Shown piece by piece: positions 16,578 to 25,741 of a stretch of DNA of 52,499 nucleotides (within the stretch, counting starts at the first letter, position 1; every line of letters begins with the position of its first letter). This stretch comes from an uncultured Saprospiraceae bacterium (GTDB taxonomy: Bacteria > Bacteroidota > Bacteroidia > Chitinophagales > Saprospiraceae), in contig CALLWB010000024.1 of NCBI GenBank assembly GCA_938016265.1, positions 1-52,499 of the forward strand, written 5' to 3'. The notes beneath the pieces were generated by a model. That model did not search any database. It saw only the letters and a program-made list of their open reading frames with translations, and was not told the origin of the DNA. Made by a program: the position numbers and the translations under genes.

Positions 16578-18335
16578 ATGAGTAATGAAATTGTTGCCCT
16601 GACAGAAGATATAAGTGATTCCCCACTCTATAGTGAGGATCTTGCGCCCGTACCTGAACACAAACGTACCTGGGGTATGTGGAGTTTGGCCGCCCTATGG
16701 GTTGGAATGGCCGTTTGTATCCCTACCTATATGCTCGCATCAAGTATTATTCTTAGCGGGATCAATTGGTGGGAAGCACTCATAATTATTGGATTAGCAA
16801 ACATCATTATCACCATCCCAATGGTTTTAAGCGGACATGCGGGAGTCAAATACGGCATTCCTTTTCCAGTACTTGGACGCTCATCTTTCGGCCACAACGG
16901 AGTCCATATCCCAGCCATTATCAGGGGATTGATTGCGGCTGTATGGTTTGGTATTCAAACTTGGATTGGAGGTATTGCCATTTATTCACTTTGGTGTGCT
17001 ATTTCTGGTACTGATCAGGTGACGACAGGCCTTTCAACTGGTCAATTTGTCGGATTTTTTATTTTTTGGTTAGTGAATGTCTATTTTATTTGGAAAGGGA
17101 CGGAAAGTATAAAGTGGTTGGAGATTTTTGCCGCTCCCATCCTCATATTAATGGGAATTGGTCTTATTGTCTGGGGAAGCACGCAGGTCGGTTCTTTTAG
17201 CCAGGTCCTAAAACAAGGCCAACAACTGGAAGCACCAAATGCAAACATTTTTGCAGGAGCAAACATGCTCAACTTAACGATCAGTCCAATAAAAGACAAA
17301 AACGACAAAGTCAAAGCGAGTGAATACAGAATAACACTCCCCGGACTTCAAAAAGACATCAACCAAAATTGGCAACCACTCACCAACGCCAACACCACCA
17401 TACCTTTAATGAATATCCCTGGTATTGACCGTGCTTCAATTTCAAGTGGCGCAAAACCAATTCAACTTGAACTAAGAGCAAAATCAGGAGGTAGTTATCT
17501 GACTTCCAGTAAAATAAATGTAGTACCGACCGCTCCCAAAAAGAAAGGATTTGCTAGTAACATTTGGTCTTATCTAGTCATGCTAACAGCTATGGTTGGA
17601 TTCTGGGCGACGATGTCAATTAGTATTGCAGACATCACCCGATACACCAAATCGCAGAGCGATCAAATCAAAGGCCAGTTTATTGGCCTTCCGGGCACTA
17701 TGATTTTGTATTCATTTGTTGGAATATTTGTTACGTGTGCCTCTGTCCTTATTTTTGATGATGTATTGATTAGGGATGATGCGCCTTGGGATCCGGCCGC
17801 TCTATTGTCAAAGTTTTCTTCCCCTGGAGTTGTTATAGTCTCCCAAATCTTTCTAATTATTGCGACATTAAGTACCAATATTGCTGCAAATGTTATTGCA
17901 CCTGCAAATGCATTTGCGAATGCACTTCCTGAGAAAATTTCATTTCGAACAGGTGGATTGATTACAGCAGTTTTAGGTATTATTATCTGTCCATGGTATA
18001 TAATAAATCATATCGTCCCATTTTTGCTTTTTGTTAGTAGTTTGCTTGGGCCAGCTGTAGCAATTATGATCTGTGACTATTATCTGATCAGAAAAACCAA
18101 CCTCAACCTTCCTGACTTGTTCAAAGTGAATGGAGAATATAGTTTCGGAGGTTCTGGATTTAATTCTTCAGCAATGATCGCTTTCTTTGTCGGGGTTTTC
18201 TTTGCAGGGGTTGGCTATAAGGTAGAATCACTTTCCTTCCTTTACGACATCTCCTGGTTTGTTGGATTTTTTGTTTCCTTTATTATTTACTATATTTTAA
18301 TGAAAAATAAATCCATTCCCCAAACTGCGAGTTAA
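16578..18335 (+). CDS. NCS1-family nucleobase:cation symporter with an unusual extracytoplasmic insertion
   Basis: The membrane core is clearly NCS1 (hydantoin/allantoin/uracil/cytosine carriers): WWEALIIIGLANIIITIPM, GIPFPVLGRSSFGHNGVHIP and, after helix 5, MVGFWATMSISIADITRYTKSQ. Usual length is about 480-500 residues; here it is 585. The excess is a polar, beta-rich block at about 210-333 between helix 5 (ILMGIGLIVWGST) and helix 6 (WSYLVMLTAMVGFWA). In the NCS1 fold the 5-6 loop faces outward, so the insert should be periplasmic. It likely imports uracil, thymine, cytosine or hydantoin-like compounds for the surrounding catabolic enzymes. The stop and the next ATG share one base (TAATG), implying translational coupling to the SSS symporter. 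Confidence 0.93.
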   Translation: MSNEIVALTEDISDSPLYSEDLAPVPEHKRTWGMWSLAALWVGMAVCIPTYMLASSIILSGINWWEALIIIGLANIIITIPMVLSGHAGVKYGIPFPVLGRSSFGHNGVHIPAIIRGLIAAVWFGIQTWIGGIAIYSLWCAISGTDQVTTGLSTGQFVGFFIFWLVNVYFIWKGTESIKWLEIFAAPILILMGIGLIVWGSTQVGSFSQVLKQGQQLEAPNANIFAGANMLNLTISPIKDKNDKVKASEYRITLPGLQKDINQNWQPLTNANTTIPLMNIPGIDRASISSGAKPIQLELRAKSGGSYLTSSKINVVPTAPKKKGFASNIWSYLVMLTAMVGFWATMSISIADITRYTKSQSDQIKGQFIGLPGTMILYSFVGIFVTCASVLIFDDVLIRDDAPWDPAALLSKFSSPGVVIVSQIFLIIATLSTNIAANVIAPANAFANALPEKISFRTGGLITAVLGIIICPWYIINHIVPFLLFVSSLLGPAVAIMICDYYLIRKTNLNLPDLFKVNGEYSFGGSGFNSSAMIAFFVGVFFAGVGYKVESLSFLYDISWFVGFFVSFIIYYILMKNKSIPQTAS

Positions 18336-19864
18336 TGCTAACAAAATACCTCATTTTAGGCCTCTACTTTTTAATCTTGTTCATGATTGGGCTTTACGCC
18401 TCCAAAAAAGTCAACGGACTGGAAGATTTTTATGTAGGAGGCAAAAAAATGGGTTATTGGGTAGTTGCATTTTCGGCGCGAGCCACTGGTGAATCTGCTT
18501 GGTTGCTGCTAGGCCTTACCGGGATGGGAGCGATATCTGGCTTTAGTGCATTCTGGGTAGTTGTGGGAGAATTGATCGGAGTGATGGTTGCCTGGTTTGT
18601 GATGGCCAAACGGTTTAAATTTCTTTCTGATAAATACAACTCAGTTACGATCCCCGATTATTTGGTTAGCCGTTTTAAATCTAAAACCAATACCCTTCGG
18701 ATCATTGCTGCCACCTGCCTTTCTATATTTGTGGTCATCTATGTTAGTGCCCAAATTGATGCTACGGGCAAAGCATTTCATTCTTTTCTTGATTGGAATT
18801 ATTATGTCGGCGCCCTAGCTGGTTTTTTCATTGTACTCGCATACATTTTTACCGGGGGATTTGTTGCGGTGGCGTGGTCTGATCTTTTTCAAGGATTATT
18901 GATGCTACTGGGACTTGTTATGCTGCCTGTTGTATGCTATTTTACACTAAAAGGAGGCCCAGGTATTGTAGAAGGACTGAATACAATTGATCCAAACCTG
19001 GTTACCGTGTTTGGGTCTACGGATCCTGGATGGCTTTCTTATCTAGGAATATTGGGTTTTATGATGATCGGTTTGGGTTTTATGGGATCACCACAGATTT
19101 TTGTCCGTTTTATGTCTATCAAGGATGAAAATGAAATAAACAAAGGACGGTGGGTCGCCATTTTGTTTACCCTGCTTACTGATTCAGCGGCTGTTTTGAT
19201 TGGAATTTTAGGACGTTACATTTTCACCAAACAAGGACAAGATCCGATTGCTATATTGGATACCGGTGGAGAGGACGTTTTGATAATGCTAGCGGAGCAT
19301 GTGTTTCCTGCTATTATTGTAGGGCTTTACATTGCCGTAGTATTGTCTGCAATTATGTCAACGATCGATTCTCTATTGGTTGTGGCCTCTAGTGCAATAA
19401 CACGCGATTTTTACCAACAGATCTACAAACCGGAGACTAAGAGTAAAAACATGACCAATCTCTCTAGAATGGTCACTGTGGTAATGGCTTTATTGGCGCT
19501 CGGTATCGCATTTATGGTCGCTTATTTTAATGAACAGCGCACTGTCTTCTGGTTTGTCATTTTTGGCTGGTCGGGTATAGCAGCCACCTTCTGCCCTATG
19601 ATGATCCTTTCTCTTTTCTGGAAAGGATATACCGAAAAAGGGGCAATAGCATCTATGATTACTGGATTTTTGTGTGTTCCCTTCTTTAAATTCGGGTTTA
19701 CCCAAATTGAAGGAATGCAGGAGGTTATAGATAAACTGGATGTACTTATGCCGTCTTTTATACTATCCATGCTTGTTGGCTATCTAGTCAGCAAGGCAAG
19801 CCCAGATCCTGAATTAAAAAAATCAATGGTATTAGATGATTATCAGAATAATAGTACCGAATAA
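18335..19864 (+). CDS. Sodium:solute symporter (SSS family, PutP-like)
   Basis: 509 residues with about 13 membrane segments, typical of SSS carriers. It begins without signal peptide (MLTKYLILGLYFLILFMIGLYASKKVNGLEDFYVGGK), carries the family motif ARATGESAWLLLGLTGMGA (sodium site, helix 1-2), and YIFTGGFVAVAWSDLFQGLLM of the PutP branch. The start overlaps the NCS1 stop by one base, so both carriers are made from one message inside the pyrimidine operon. Possible cargo: a second pyrimidine-derived solute such as beta-alanine, N-carbamoyl-beta-alanine or dihydropyrimidine, or proline as in PutP. Family is secure, substrate is not. Confidence 0.92.
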   Translation: MLTKYLILGLYFLILFMIGLYASKKVNGLEDFYVGGKKMGYWVVAFSARATGESAWLLLGLTGMGAISGFSAFWVVVGELIGVMVAWFVMAKRFKFLSDKYNSVTIPDYLVSRFKSKTNTLRIIAATCLSIFVVIYVSAQIDATGKAFHSFLDWNYYVGALAGFFIVLAYIFTGGFVAVAWSDLFQGLLMLLGLVMLPVVCYFTLKGGPGIVEGLNTIDPNLVTVFGSTDPGWLSYLGILGFMMIGLGFMGSPQIFVRFMSIKDENEINKGRWVAILFTLLTDSAAVLIGILGRYIFTKQGQDPIAILDTGGEDVLIMLAEHVFPAIIVGLYIAVVLSAIMSTIDSLLVVASSAITRDFYQQIYKPETKSKNMTNLSRMVTVVMALLALGIAFMVAYFNEQRTVFWFVIFGWSGIAATFCPMMILSLFWKGYTEKGAIASMITGFLCVPFFKFGFTQIEGMQEVIDKLDVLMPSFILSMLVGYLVSKASPDPELKKSMVLDDYQNNSTE

Positions 19865-19949
19865 CCCAATTTTGAAAAATCTTATAAAAGTGAATCCACT
19901 ATTTTTCGATATTAATATTTAAAATTTTACATTTACAGAAACAAGCACT

Positions 19950-21332
19950 ATGTCGATACTAATTAAAAATGGAAGAATTATTACTGCTTCAGCAGATTAT
20001 GTAGCAGATTTATATATTGAAGGAGAGACAATTACTGCAATTGGCGAAAACCTAAACAAGGAAGCAGATGAAGTAATTGATGCGTCTGGCAAACTTGTTT
20101 TTCCTGGGGGAATAGATCCGCATGTTCACCTCGAGATGCCCTTCATGGGCACCTTCTCAAGTGATAGCTACGAAACAGGCACATTAGCAGCCCTTCATGG
20201 TGGTACAACCATGGTCATTGACTTCATACTCCAAACACAAGGTAAATCACTCCGCAACGCCCTCGAAAGCTGGCAAGGACGATCCAATGGCAATTGCTAC
20301 GGAGACTATTCCTTCCACATGGCTGTCACCGACTTCAACGATGAAACGAAGAAGGAGGTTAAAGAAATGATCGAGAAAGAAGGAATTACTTCTTTCAAAA
20401 CTTTCATGGCCTACAAGGGCGCACTTATGATAGACGACGGTCAAATGATCGGTCTGATGAAAGAAGTCAAAGAACAAGGAGGAATGGTCACCGTCCACGC
20501 AACAAACGGAGACATGATCGACACCTTGATCGCAAAACACAAAGCAGAAGGAAAACTGTCTCCTCTTTACCACTACCTATCCCAACCAGAAATAACAGAA
20601 GCCGAAGCCTCTGGACGATTTGCCGATATGGCCAATTACTCAGGAGTGCCAGCATATATCGTTCACATGACTTGTGAAGGCGCATTAAATGCCATCCGAA
20701 GAGCAGGAAGCCGAAATCAAAAAGTATATGCAGAAACCTGCATTCAATACCTAATCTTAGATGCTTCCCTATATGAAAAAGACTTTGAGGGCGCAAAATG
20801 GGTCATGAGTCCCCCACTCCGCGAAAAAAAGGATCAAGCAGCACTCTGGGCTGGGATAAACCAAGGACTCGTGCAAGTAGTCGCTACGGACCATTGTCCG
20901 TTTGAATGGGAGAAAAAACTAATGGGCAAAGACGATTTTTCTAAAATTCCAAATGGCCACCCAGCCGTCGAAAACCGAATGGAATTGCTATTCTCCGAAG
21001 GAGTCAATAAAGGAAAAATCAGCCTTAACAAATATGTGGAAGTCACCTCTACTAATGCCGCTAAAATCTTCGGCATGTTTCCTAGAAAAGGATGCATCGG
21101 TATAGGTTCAGACGCCGATATCGTGATATTCGATCCAAATGAAAAACATACAATTTCAGCAAAAACCCATCATATGAATGTAGATTATTCAGGGTATGAA
21201 GGCTGGGAACTAAAAGGAAAATGCAAAACAATCATTCTCCGAGGACAAGTAGCAGTAGAAAATGGAAACGTCAGAATTGACAAAGGCTATGGCCAATTCA
21301 TCAAGCGGTCGAAAGTCCCACAAAACGTATAG
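19950..21332 (+). CDS. Dihydropyrimidinase (D-hydantoinase family)
   Basis: 460 residues, typical length. The binuclear metal site is complete: His58 and His60 in GGIDPHVHLEM, carboxylated Lys150 in SFKTFMAYKG, His183 in TVHATNGD, His239 in AYIVHMTCEG and Asp314 in VATDHCPFEW. These residues and spacings are those of bacterial hydantoinases/dihydropyrimidinases rather than dihydroorotases. It opens dihydrouracil and dihydrothymine to N-carbamoyl-beta-alanine and N-carbamoyl-3-aminoisobutyrate in the cytoplasm. The gene is 85 bp after the SSS symporter and 48 bp before beta-ureidopropionase, which takes its product. A TACATTTA near 19928 is one base off the promoter box, so an internal start is possible. 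Confidence 0.95.
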   Translation: MSILIKNGRIITASADYVADLYIEGETITAIGENLNKEADEVIDASGKLVFPGGIDPHVHLEMPFMGTFSSDSYETGTLAALHGGTTMVIDFILQTQGKSLRNALESWQGRSNGNCYGDYSFHMAVTDFNDETKKEVKEMIEKEGITSFKTFMAYKGALMIDDGQMIGLMKEVKEQGGMVTVHATNGDMIDTLIAKHKAEGKLSPLYHYLSQPEITEAEASGRFADMANYSGVPAYIVHMTCEGALNAIRRAGSRNQKVYAETCIQYLILDASLYEKDFEGAKWVMSPPLREKKDQAALWAGINQGLVQVVATDHCPFEWEKKLMGKDDFSKIPNGHPAVENRMELLFSEGVNKGKISLNKYVEVTSTNAAKIFGMFPRKGCIGIGSDADIVIFDPNEKHTISAKTHHMNVDYSGYEGWELKGKCKTIILRGQVAVENGNVRIDKGYGQFIKRSKVPQNV

Positions 21333-21380
21333 ACAAAACCCAATTAAAAGATAATTCGTTAAAATTAAAAAAATAACAAT

Positions 21381-22247
21381 ATGCCACGAATGGTAAAATC
21401 AGGGCTTATTCAGCTAAGCCTTCCAATGACAGAAGGAGAAGGAACTATCCAGGAAATTATGGATGCCATGCTACAAAAGCATATTCCCTACATAGAAAAA
21501 GCTGGAGAACAAGGAGTTCAGATACTTTGCTTGCAAGAAATATTTAATACCCCGTACTTCTGTCCGGGCCAGGATAAAGCTTGGTATGCTAGTGCAGAAC
21601 CAGTTCCTGGACCAACCACAAGTATCATGCAAGAGTTGGCGAAGAAATATCAAATGGTTATCGTCGTGCCAGTTTATGAAAAGGCCGCTCCTGGAATATT
21701 CTACAATACTGCAGCAGTCATTGATGCAGATGGTTCTTATCTTGGAAAATATCGAAAAAATCATATTCCACATACTACCGGATTTTGGGAGAAATTTTTC
21801 TTCAAACCTGGCAATCTTGGATATCCCGTTTTCCAAACAAAATATGCGAAAGTAGGAGTCTATATCTGCTATGACCGCCATTTCCCGGATGGAGCAAGAT
21901 GCCTTGGTTTGAATGGTGCCGAAATTGTCTACAACCCTTCAGCAACTGTAGCTGGACTGTCTCAATACTTATGGCAATTAGAACAACCAGCCCACGCAGC
22001 TGCTAATGGTTATTTCATGGGATGTATTAACCGGGTAGGTACGGAGAAACCATGGAATTTAGGAAGATTCTACGGAACATCGTATCATGTTGATCCTAGA
22101 GGACAAATGATTGATGTCGCTTCTGAAACAGAAGATGAGCTACTAATTTCTGAGTTTGATCTCGACATGATCGACGAAGTAAGAGCCACTTGGCAGTTCT
22201 ACAGAGACAGAAGACCAGAAACTTACGGTAAACTAACAGAATTGTAG
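21381..22247 (+). CDS. Beta-ureidopropionase (N-carbamoyl-beta-alanine amidohydrolase), nitrilase superfamily
   Basis: 288 residues forming one carbon-nitrogen hydrolase domain. The catalytic triad is visible: Glu53 in LCLQEIFNTPYF, Lys126 in KYRKNHIPH and Cys163 in VGVYICYDRHFPDGAR. The family also contains N-carbamoylputrescine amidase, which shares the IFNTPYFCP and YRKxHIP motifs, so sequence alone leaves two options. Position directly after dihydropyrimidinase and before PreT/PreA favours hydrolysis of N-carbamoyl-beta-alanine to beta-alanine, CO2 and ammonia. The next gene, preT, starts 76 bp downstream. Confidence 0.92.
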   Translation: MPRMVKSGLIQLSLPMTEGEGTIQEIMDAMLQKHIPYIEKAGEQGVQILCLQEIFNTPYFCPGQDKAWYASAEPVPGPTTSIMQELAKKYQMVIVVPVYEKAAPGIFYNTAAVIDADGSYLGKYRKNHIPHTTGFWEKFFFKPGNLGYPVFQTKYAKVGVYICYDRHFPDGARCLGLNGAEIVYNPSATVAGLSQYLWQLEQPAHAAANGYFMGCINRVGTEKPWNLGRFYGTSYHVDPRGQMIDVASETEDELLISEFDLDMIDEVRATWQFYRDRRPETYGKLTEL

Positions 22248-22323
22248 AAAAAAGAATAGAGATTACCTCTACTTTCTACCTGACATCAACTACTAATTAC
22301 CCTTTTACTAACAAAATAAGACT

Positions 22324-23646
22324 ATGGCTGAATACGTAAAACCGTCTTCCGAAAAAGAATTTGAGGAGAACTTTGAGCAGATTAATCCAGTGATGAATCC
22401 GACAGAAGCCTACTATGAAAGTTCGCGCTGTTTGTATTGCTTTGATGCACCTTGTGTAACGGCTTGCCCGACAGGCATCGATATCCCGCAATTCATTCGA
22501 CAGATAAATACGAATAATATTACTGGAGCTGCAAAAACAATTTATGATTCTAATTATTTTGGGAATGCTTGTGGTAAGGTTTGTCCTACGGAAGTATTGT
22601 GCGAAGGTGCTTGTGTTTACAATCATCAAAAGGTGCCCCCGATTGATATTGGTAGACTCCAAAACTTTGCGACAAATCAGATCATTGACAAGAATATTCA
22701 GCTATATTCTATGCCAGAGACCAACGGCAAAAAAGTGGCAATTATCGGAGCTGGTCCAGCAGGAATCTCTTGTGCTTGTGAACTTCGCCTGCTAGGTTAT
22801 GAAGTACATGTGTTTGAAGCAAAGGATAAGCCATCTGGCCTAACCGTCTATGGAGTAGCACCTTATAAAATATTAAACGAAGAGGTTTATAAGGAAATGG
22901 AATACCTTCAAAATCAATTTGGTTATAAAGTATGCTACAATAGCCCAATTCAAAATAAAGAAGACCTGGATAAATTAAATGCCTATGATGCCGTCTTTGT
23001 GGGTATTGGATTAGGAAATACTTCTAGTATTAATATCGGTGGTGAAAATCTCGAAAATTGCGTAGGAGCAACGGAGTTTATTGAAGAATTGAAAATGGAT
23101 CATTTAGATACGAAAGTAGGTAAAAAAGTGGTCGTCATTGGTGGTGGAAATACTGCAATGGACGCAGCCTCCGAGTGTGCAAGAATGGGATCAGAACATG
23201 TGATCCTAGCCTACAGACGTGCCAAAGAAGAAAAAGGAGCCTACGAATTTGAATACGATCTTGCAAAAGCAGTCGGTGTAAAAGGAATGTTCAATGTACA
23301 GCCCGTCGAAATTGTTGGCGACAACAAAGTGGAAGGCGTAAAATTCATAAAAACAAAAATAGAAAACGGTCGTGTAGCAACTATACCCGGCAGTGAATTT
23401 GTGGAACCTTGCGATATGGCGATCCGAGCAACAGGACAGTCTAAACAAGTAGATTTTCTAGGCTTAATCGACGGCCTGGAATTGGAAGGTAATGGGCGGA
23501 TTAAAACGAATGAACAAACATTCCAAACAACTAACCCAAGATACTTTGCAGGTGGAGACGCTGTAAATGGTGGCGCAGAAGTCGTCAACGCAGCAGCACA
23601 CGGCAAACAAGCCGCTCGGGGAATCCACTCTTTTTTAAACCAATAG
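22324..23646 (+). CDS. preT: NAD-dependent dihydropyrimidine dehydrogenase, subunit PreT (FAD/Fe-S)
   Basis: 440 residues of the glutamate-synthase-beta-like oxidoreductase family. The N-terminal part (about 35-105) has two Cys clusters (CLYCFDAPCVTACPTGIDIP and GNACGKVCPTEVLCEGACV) for 4Fe-4S centres. Next comes the FAD-binding GxGxxG in VAIIGAGPAGISCACELR (about 140), then an NAD(P)-binding VVVIGGGNTAMDAASECARMG (about 265) and a C-terminal FAD contact in YFAGGDAVNGGAEVVNAAAHG. In E. coli PreT and PreA form a complex that reduces uracil or thymine with NADH. The start fits: the AUG at 22324 directly follows an A-rich leader, and preA begins 19 bp after the stop. Confidence 0.95.
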   Translation: MAEYVKPSSEKEFEENFEQINPVMNPTEAYYESSRCLYCFDAPCVTACPTGIDIPQFIRQINTNNITGAAKTIYDSNYFGNACGKVCPTEVLCEGACVYNHQKVPPIDIGRLQNFATNQIIDKNIQLYSMPETNGKKVAIIGAGPAGISCACELRLLGYEVHVFEAKDKPSGLTVYGVAPYKILNEEVYKEMEYLQNQFGYKVCYNSPIQNKEDLDKLNAYDAVFVGIGLGNTSSINIGGENLENCVGATEFIEELKMDHLDTKVGKKVVVIGGGNTAMDAASECARMGSEHVILAYRRAKEEKGAYEFEYDLAKAVGVKGMFNVQPVEIVGDNKVEGVKFIKTKIENGRVATIPGSEFVEPCDMAIRATGQSKQVDFLGLIDGLELEGNGRIKTNEQTFQTTNPRYFAGGDAVNGGAEVVNAAAHGKQAARGIHSFLNQ

Positions 23647-23665
23647 TATAAAACAATAGCTTATT

Positions 23666-25015
23666 ATGGCAGACTTATCAATAAACTTTGCGGGTATAAA
23701 ATCTCCTAACCCATTTTGGCTGGCCTCTGCGCCTCCTACCAACTCTGGCTATCAGGTCATGAAGGCATTTGACGCTGGTTGGGGTGGGGCAGTTTGGAAA
23801 ACACTTGGTGTACCAGTAGTCAATGTATCCAGCCGTTATGCTGCTGTCAATTATAAAGGAAACAGAATGATCGGCCTCAATAACATTGAGTTAATCACTG
23901 ACCGACCATTGGCAGACAATTTAAGAGAGATTGAAGAAGTCAAAAAACGATTTCCTGACCACGCAGTAATTGCCTCCTTGATGGTAGAGACCAGAGAACA
24001 GTGGCATCAGATCGTCAAAGACTCTGAAAACGCAGGTGCAGATGGGATTGAGCTAAATTTCGGTTGTCCGCACGGAATGTGTGAACGTGGAATGGGTTCT
24101 GCCGTCGGCCAAGAGCCGAATGTTTTGAAAACAATCGTTGGCTGGGTGATGGAAGTCGCTACAATTCCTGTGATTGTAAAACTGACACCGAATATATCTG
24201 ATATTACTGTCCCAGCGCTTGCAGCGCAGGAAGGAGGTGGTAATGCGATTTCATTGATCAACACGATTCAGAGTATTATTGGGGTAGATATTGACAACTT
24301 TGTCCCCTACCCAATCGTAGATGGTAAAAGTACGAATGGCGGTTATTGTGGCCCGGCTGTTAAGCCGATTGCTTTAAATATGGTGAAGAACTGTGCACAA
24401 ATCCCTGGCTACAATTTGCCTATTTCTGGGATTGGCGGGATTGAGACCTGGAAAGATGCAGTCGAGCATATTCTCCTTGGCGCTTCGAGTGTTCAGATTT
24501 GTACAGCAGTGATGCACTATGGATTCGGAATCATTCGGGATTTGAAGTCTGGTTTGGAGCAATACATGGATCAAAAAGGCTTTCAAACTATTGACGATAT
24601 GGTAGGAAAAGCGCTCCCCAACACAAAGACCTGGGAAAACTTAAACCTCAAATACAAAGTCGTCGCCAGTATTGATGACGATAAATGTATCGGTTGCCAG
24701 CTATGCTACACTGCCTGTGAAGACGGAGCACACCAAGCAATTGGTTTAACTGGAGAAGGAGAAAACAGAATTCCGCATATCATCGAAGAAAACTGTGTCG
24801 GCTGCAATCTGTGTTCACTGGTATGTCCAGTAGAGGAATGTATCACCATGGAACGAAGAGACGACGGTAAAGAACATGTCACCTGGAAAGAACGTACCAA
24901 CGCAGACGATATCCCTACCACTTTCAACGATAAGCGCGCTGGCGGTCTAGGGCACTGGGTACCTGAGCCTTTGGAAGCTTTAAAGAAAGGACACTACGAT
25001 AAATTTAAAGATTAG
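23666..25015 (+). CDS. preA: NAD-dependent dihydropyrimidine dehydrogenase, subunit PreA (FMN/Fe-S)
   Basis: 449 residues: an FMN-binding dihydroorotate-dehydrogenase-like barrel (about 1-310) followed by a 2x4Fe-4S ferredoxin domain. The active-site loop NFGCPHGMCERGMG carries the Cys equivalent to the catalytic Cys of mammalian dihydropyrimidine dehydrogenase (NLSCPHG). The clusters are bound by CIGCQLCYTACEDG and CVGCNLCSLVCPVEEC. With PreT it reduces uracil to dihydrouracil and thymine to dihydrothymine, the first step of reductive catabolism. It closes the same-strand catabolic block; a 234-bp gap follows before the deaminase gene. Dihydrouracil is the substrate of the dihydropyrimidinase encoded upstream. 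Confidence 0.95.
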   Translation: MADLSINFAGIKSPNPFWLASAPPTNSGYQVMKAFDAGWGGAVWKTLGVPVVNVSSRYAAVNYKGNRMIGLNNIELITDRPLADNLREIEEVKKRFPDHAVIASLMVETREQWHQIVKDSENAGADGIELNFGCPHGMCERGMGSAVGQEPNVLKTIVGWVMEVATIPVIVKLTPNISDITVPALAAQEGGGNAISLINTIQSIIGVDIDNFVPYPIVDGKSTNGGYCGPAVKPIALNMVKNCAQIPGYNLPISGIGGIETWKDAVEHILLGASSVQICTAVMHYGFGIIRDLKSGLEQYMDQKGFQTIDDMVGKALPNTKTWENLNLKYKVVASIDDDKCIGCQLCYTACEDGAHQAIGLTGEGENRIPHIIEENCVGCNLCSLVCPVEECITMERRDDGKEHVTWKERTNADDIPTTFNDKRAGGLGHWVPEPLEALKKGHYDKFKD

Positions 25016-25249
25016 TTAATTGTATATTAGGTGTATTAAGACCACTCAGAAAGTCGATTTCACCAAAATGTTAATTAAATTTAAATAGCTAAATTCGTAC
25101 TGCTTCCTAAAACTTGGTGGTTTTCAGGTTGTAGCTTTTAAGTAATGAATTAAGGCAATTAAACATGACAGATACATTCAATGTAATCAAAGTCTATTTT
25201 TCTAAGTCAATTCACTCTCTATTAACCATTAACAACTATTAACCAACAA

Positions 25250-25681
25250 ATGGATAAATTCATGCAAGCTGCTATAGAGCAGGCAAAAAAAGGAAAGTCA
25301 GAAGGCGGCATCCCAATAGGCTCAGTAATTGTAAAGGACGGAAAGATATGTGGCGCTGGCCATAATCAACGCGTTCAGAAGGATGATCCGATGGCACATG
25401 CCGAAATTGATTGCTTACGCAATGCCGGGAGGATTGGCAGTTATAAAGACACCACGCTGTACTCTACCCTGATGCCCTGTTATTTGTGTGCAGGAGCAGT
25501 CGTTCAGTTTGGTATAAAAAAAGTGATCGTCGGAGAGTCAAAAACCTTTGATGGTGCAGAAGAATTTATGAAATCACACGGTGTAGAAGTCATCGATCTG
25601 AATGACTCCACTTGCATCAATTTAATGGAAGAATTTATAGAAAATAATCCGGTACTTTGGAATGAAGATATCGGTGAATAA
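25250..25681 (+). CDS. Yeast-type cytosine deaminase (small CDA-fold)
   Basis: 143 residues with the zinc-deaminase motifs: His50 and catalytic Glu52 in MAHAEIDCLRN, and Cys77/Cys80 in TLMPCYLCAGAV. Beyond the general fold, many details match fungal cytosine deaminase (Fcy1) as I remember it: the GGIPIGSVIVKDGKICGAGHN start, GHNxRxQK, the YKDTTLYSTL strand, the MxxHGVEVIDL element and the rare C-terminus WNEDIGE. It should convert cytosine to uracil and ammonia in the cytoplasm, feeding PreT/PreA encoded just upstream. tRNA adenosine deaminase and guanine deaminase are related alternatives but lack this C-terminal signature. Spacing to the dihydroorotase-like gene is 60 bp. Confidence 0.85.
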   Translation: MDKFMQAAIEQAKKGKSEGGIPIGSVIVKDGKICGAGHNQRVQKDDPMAHAEIDCLRNAGRIGSYKDTTLYSTLMPCYLCAGAVVQFGIKKVIVGESKTFDGAEEFMKSHGVEVIDLNDSTCINLMEEFIENNPVLWNEDIGE

Positions 25682-25741
25682 TTACAATAACCAACATTAC
25701 CCGAATGGGTAACAAACACCAACACTCCCCTCTCTAAGCCA

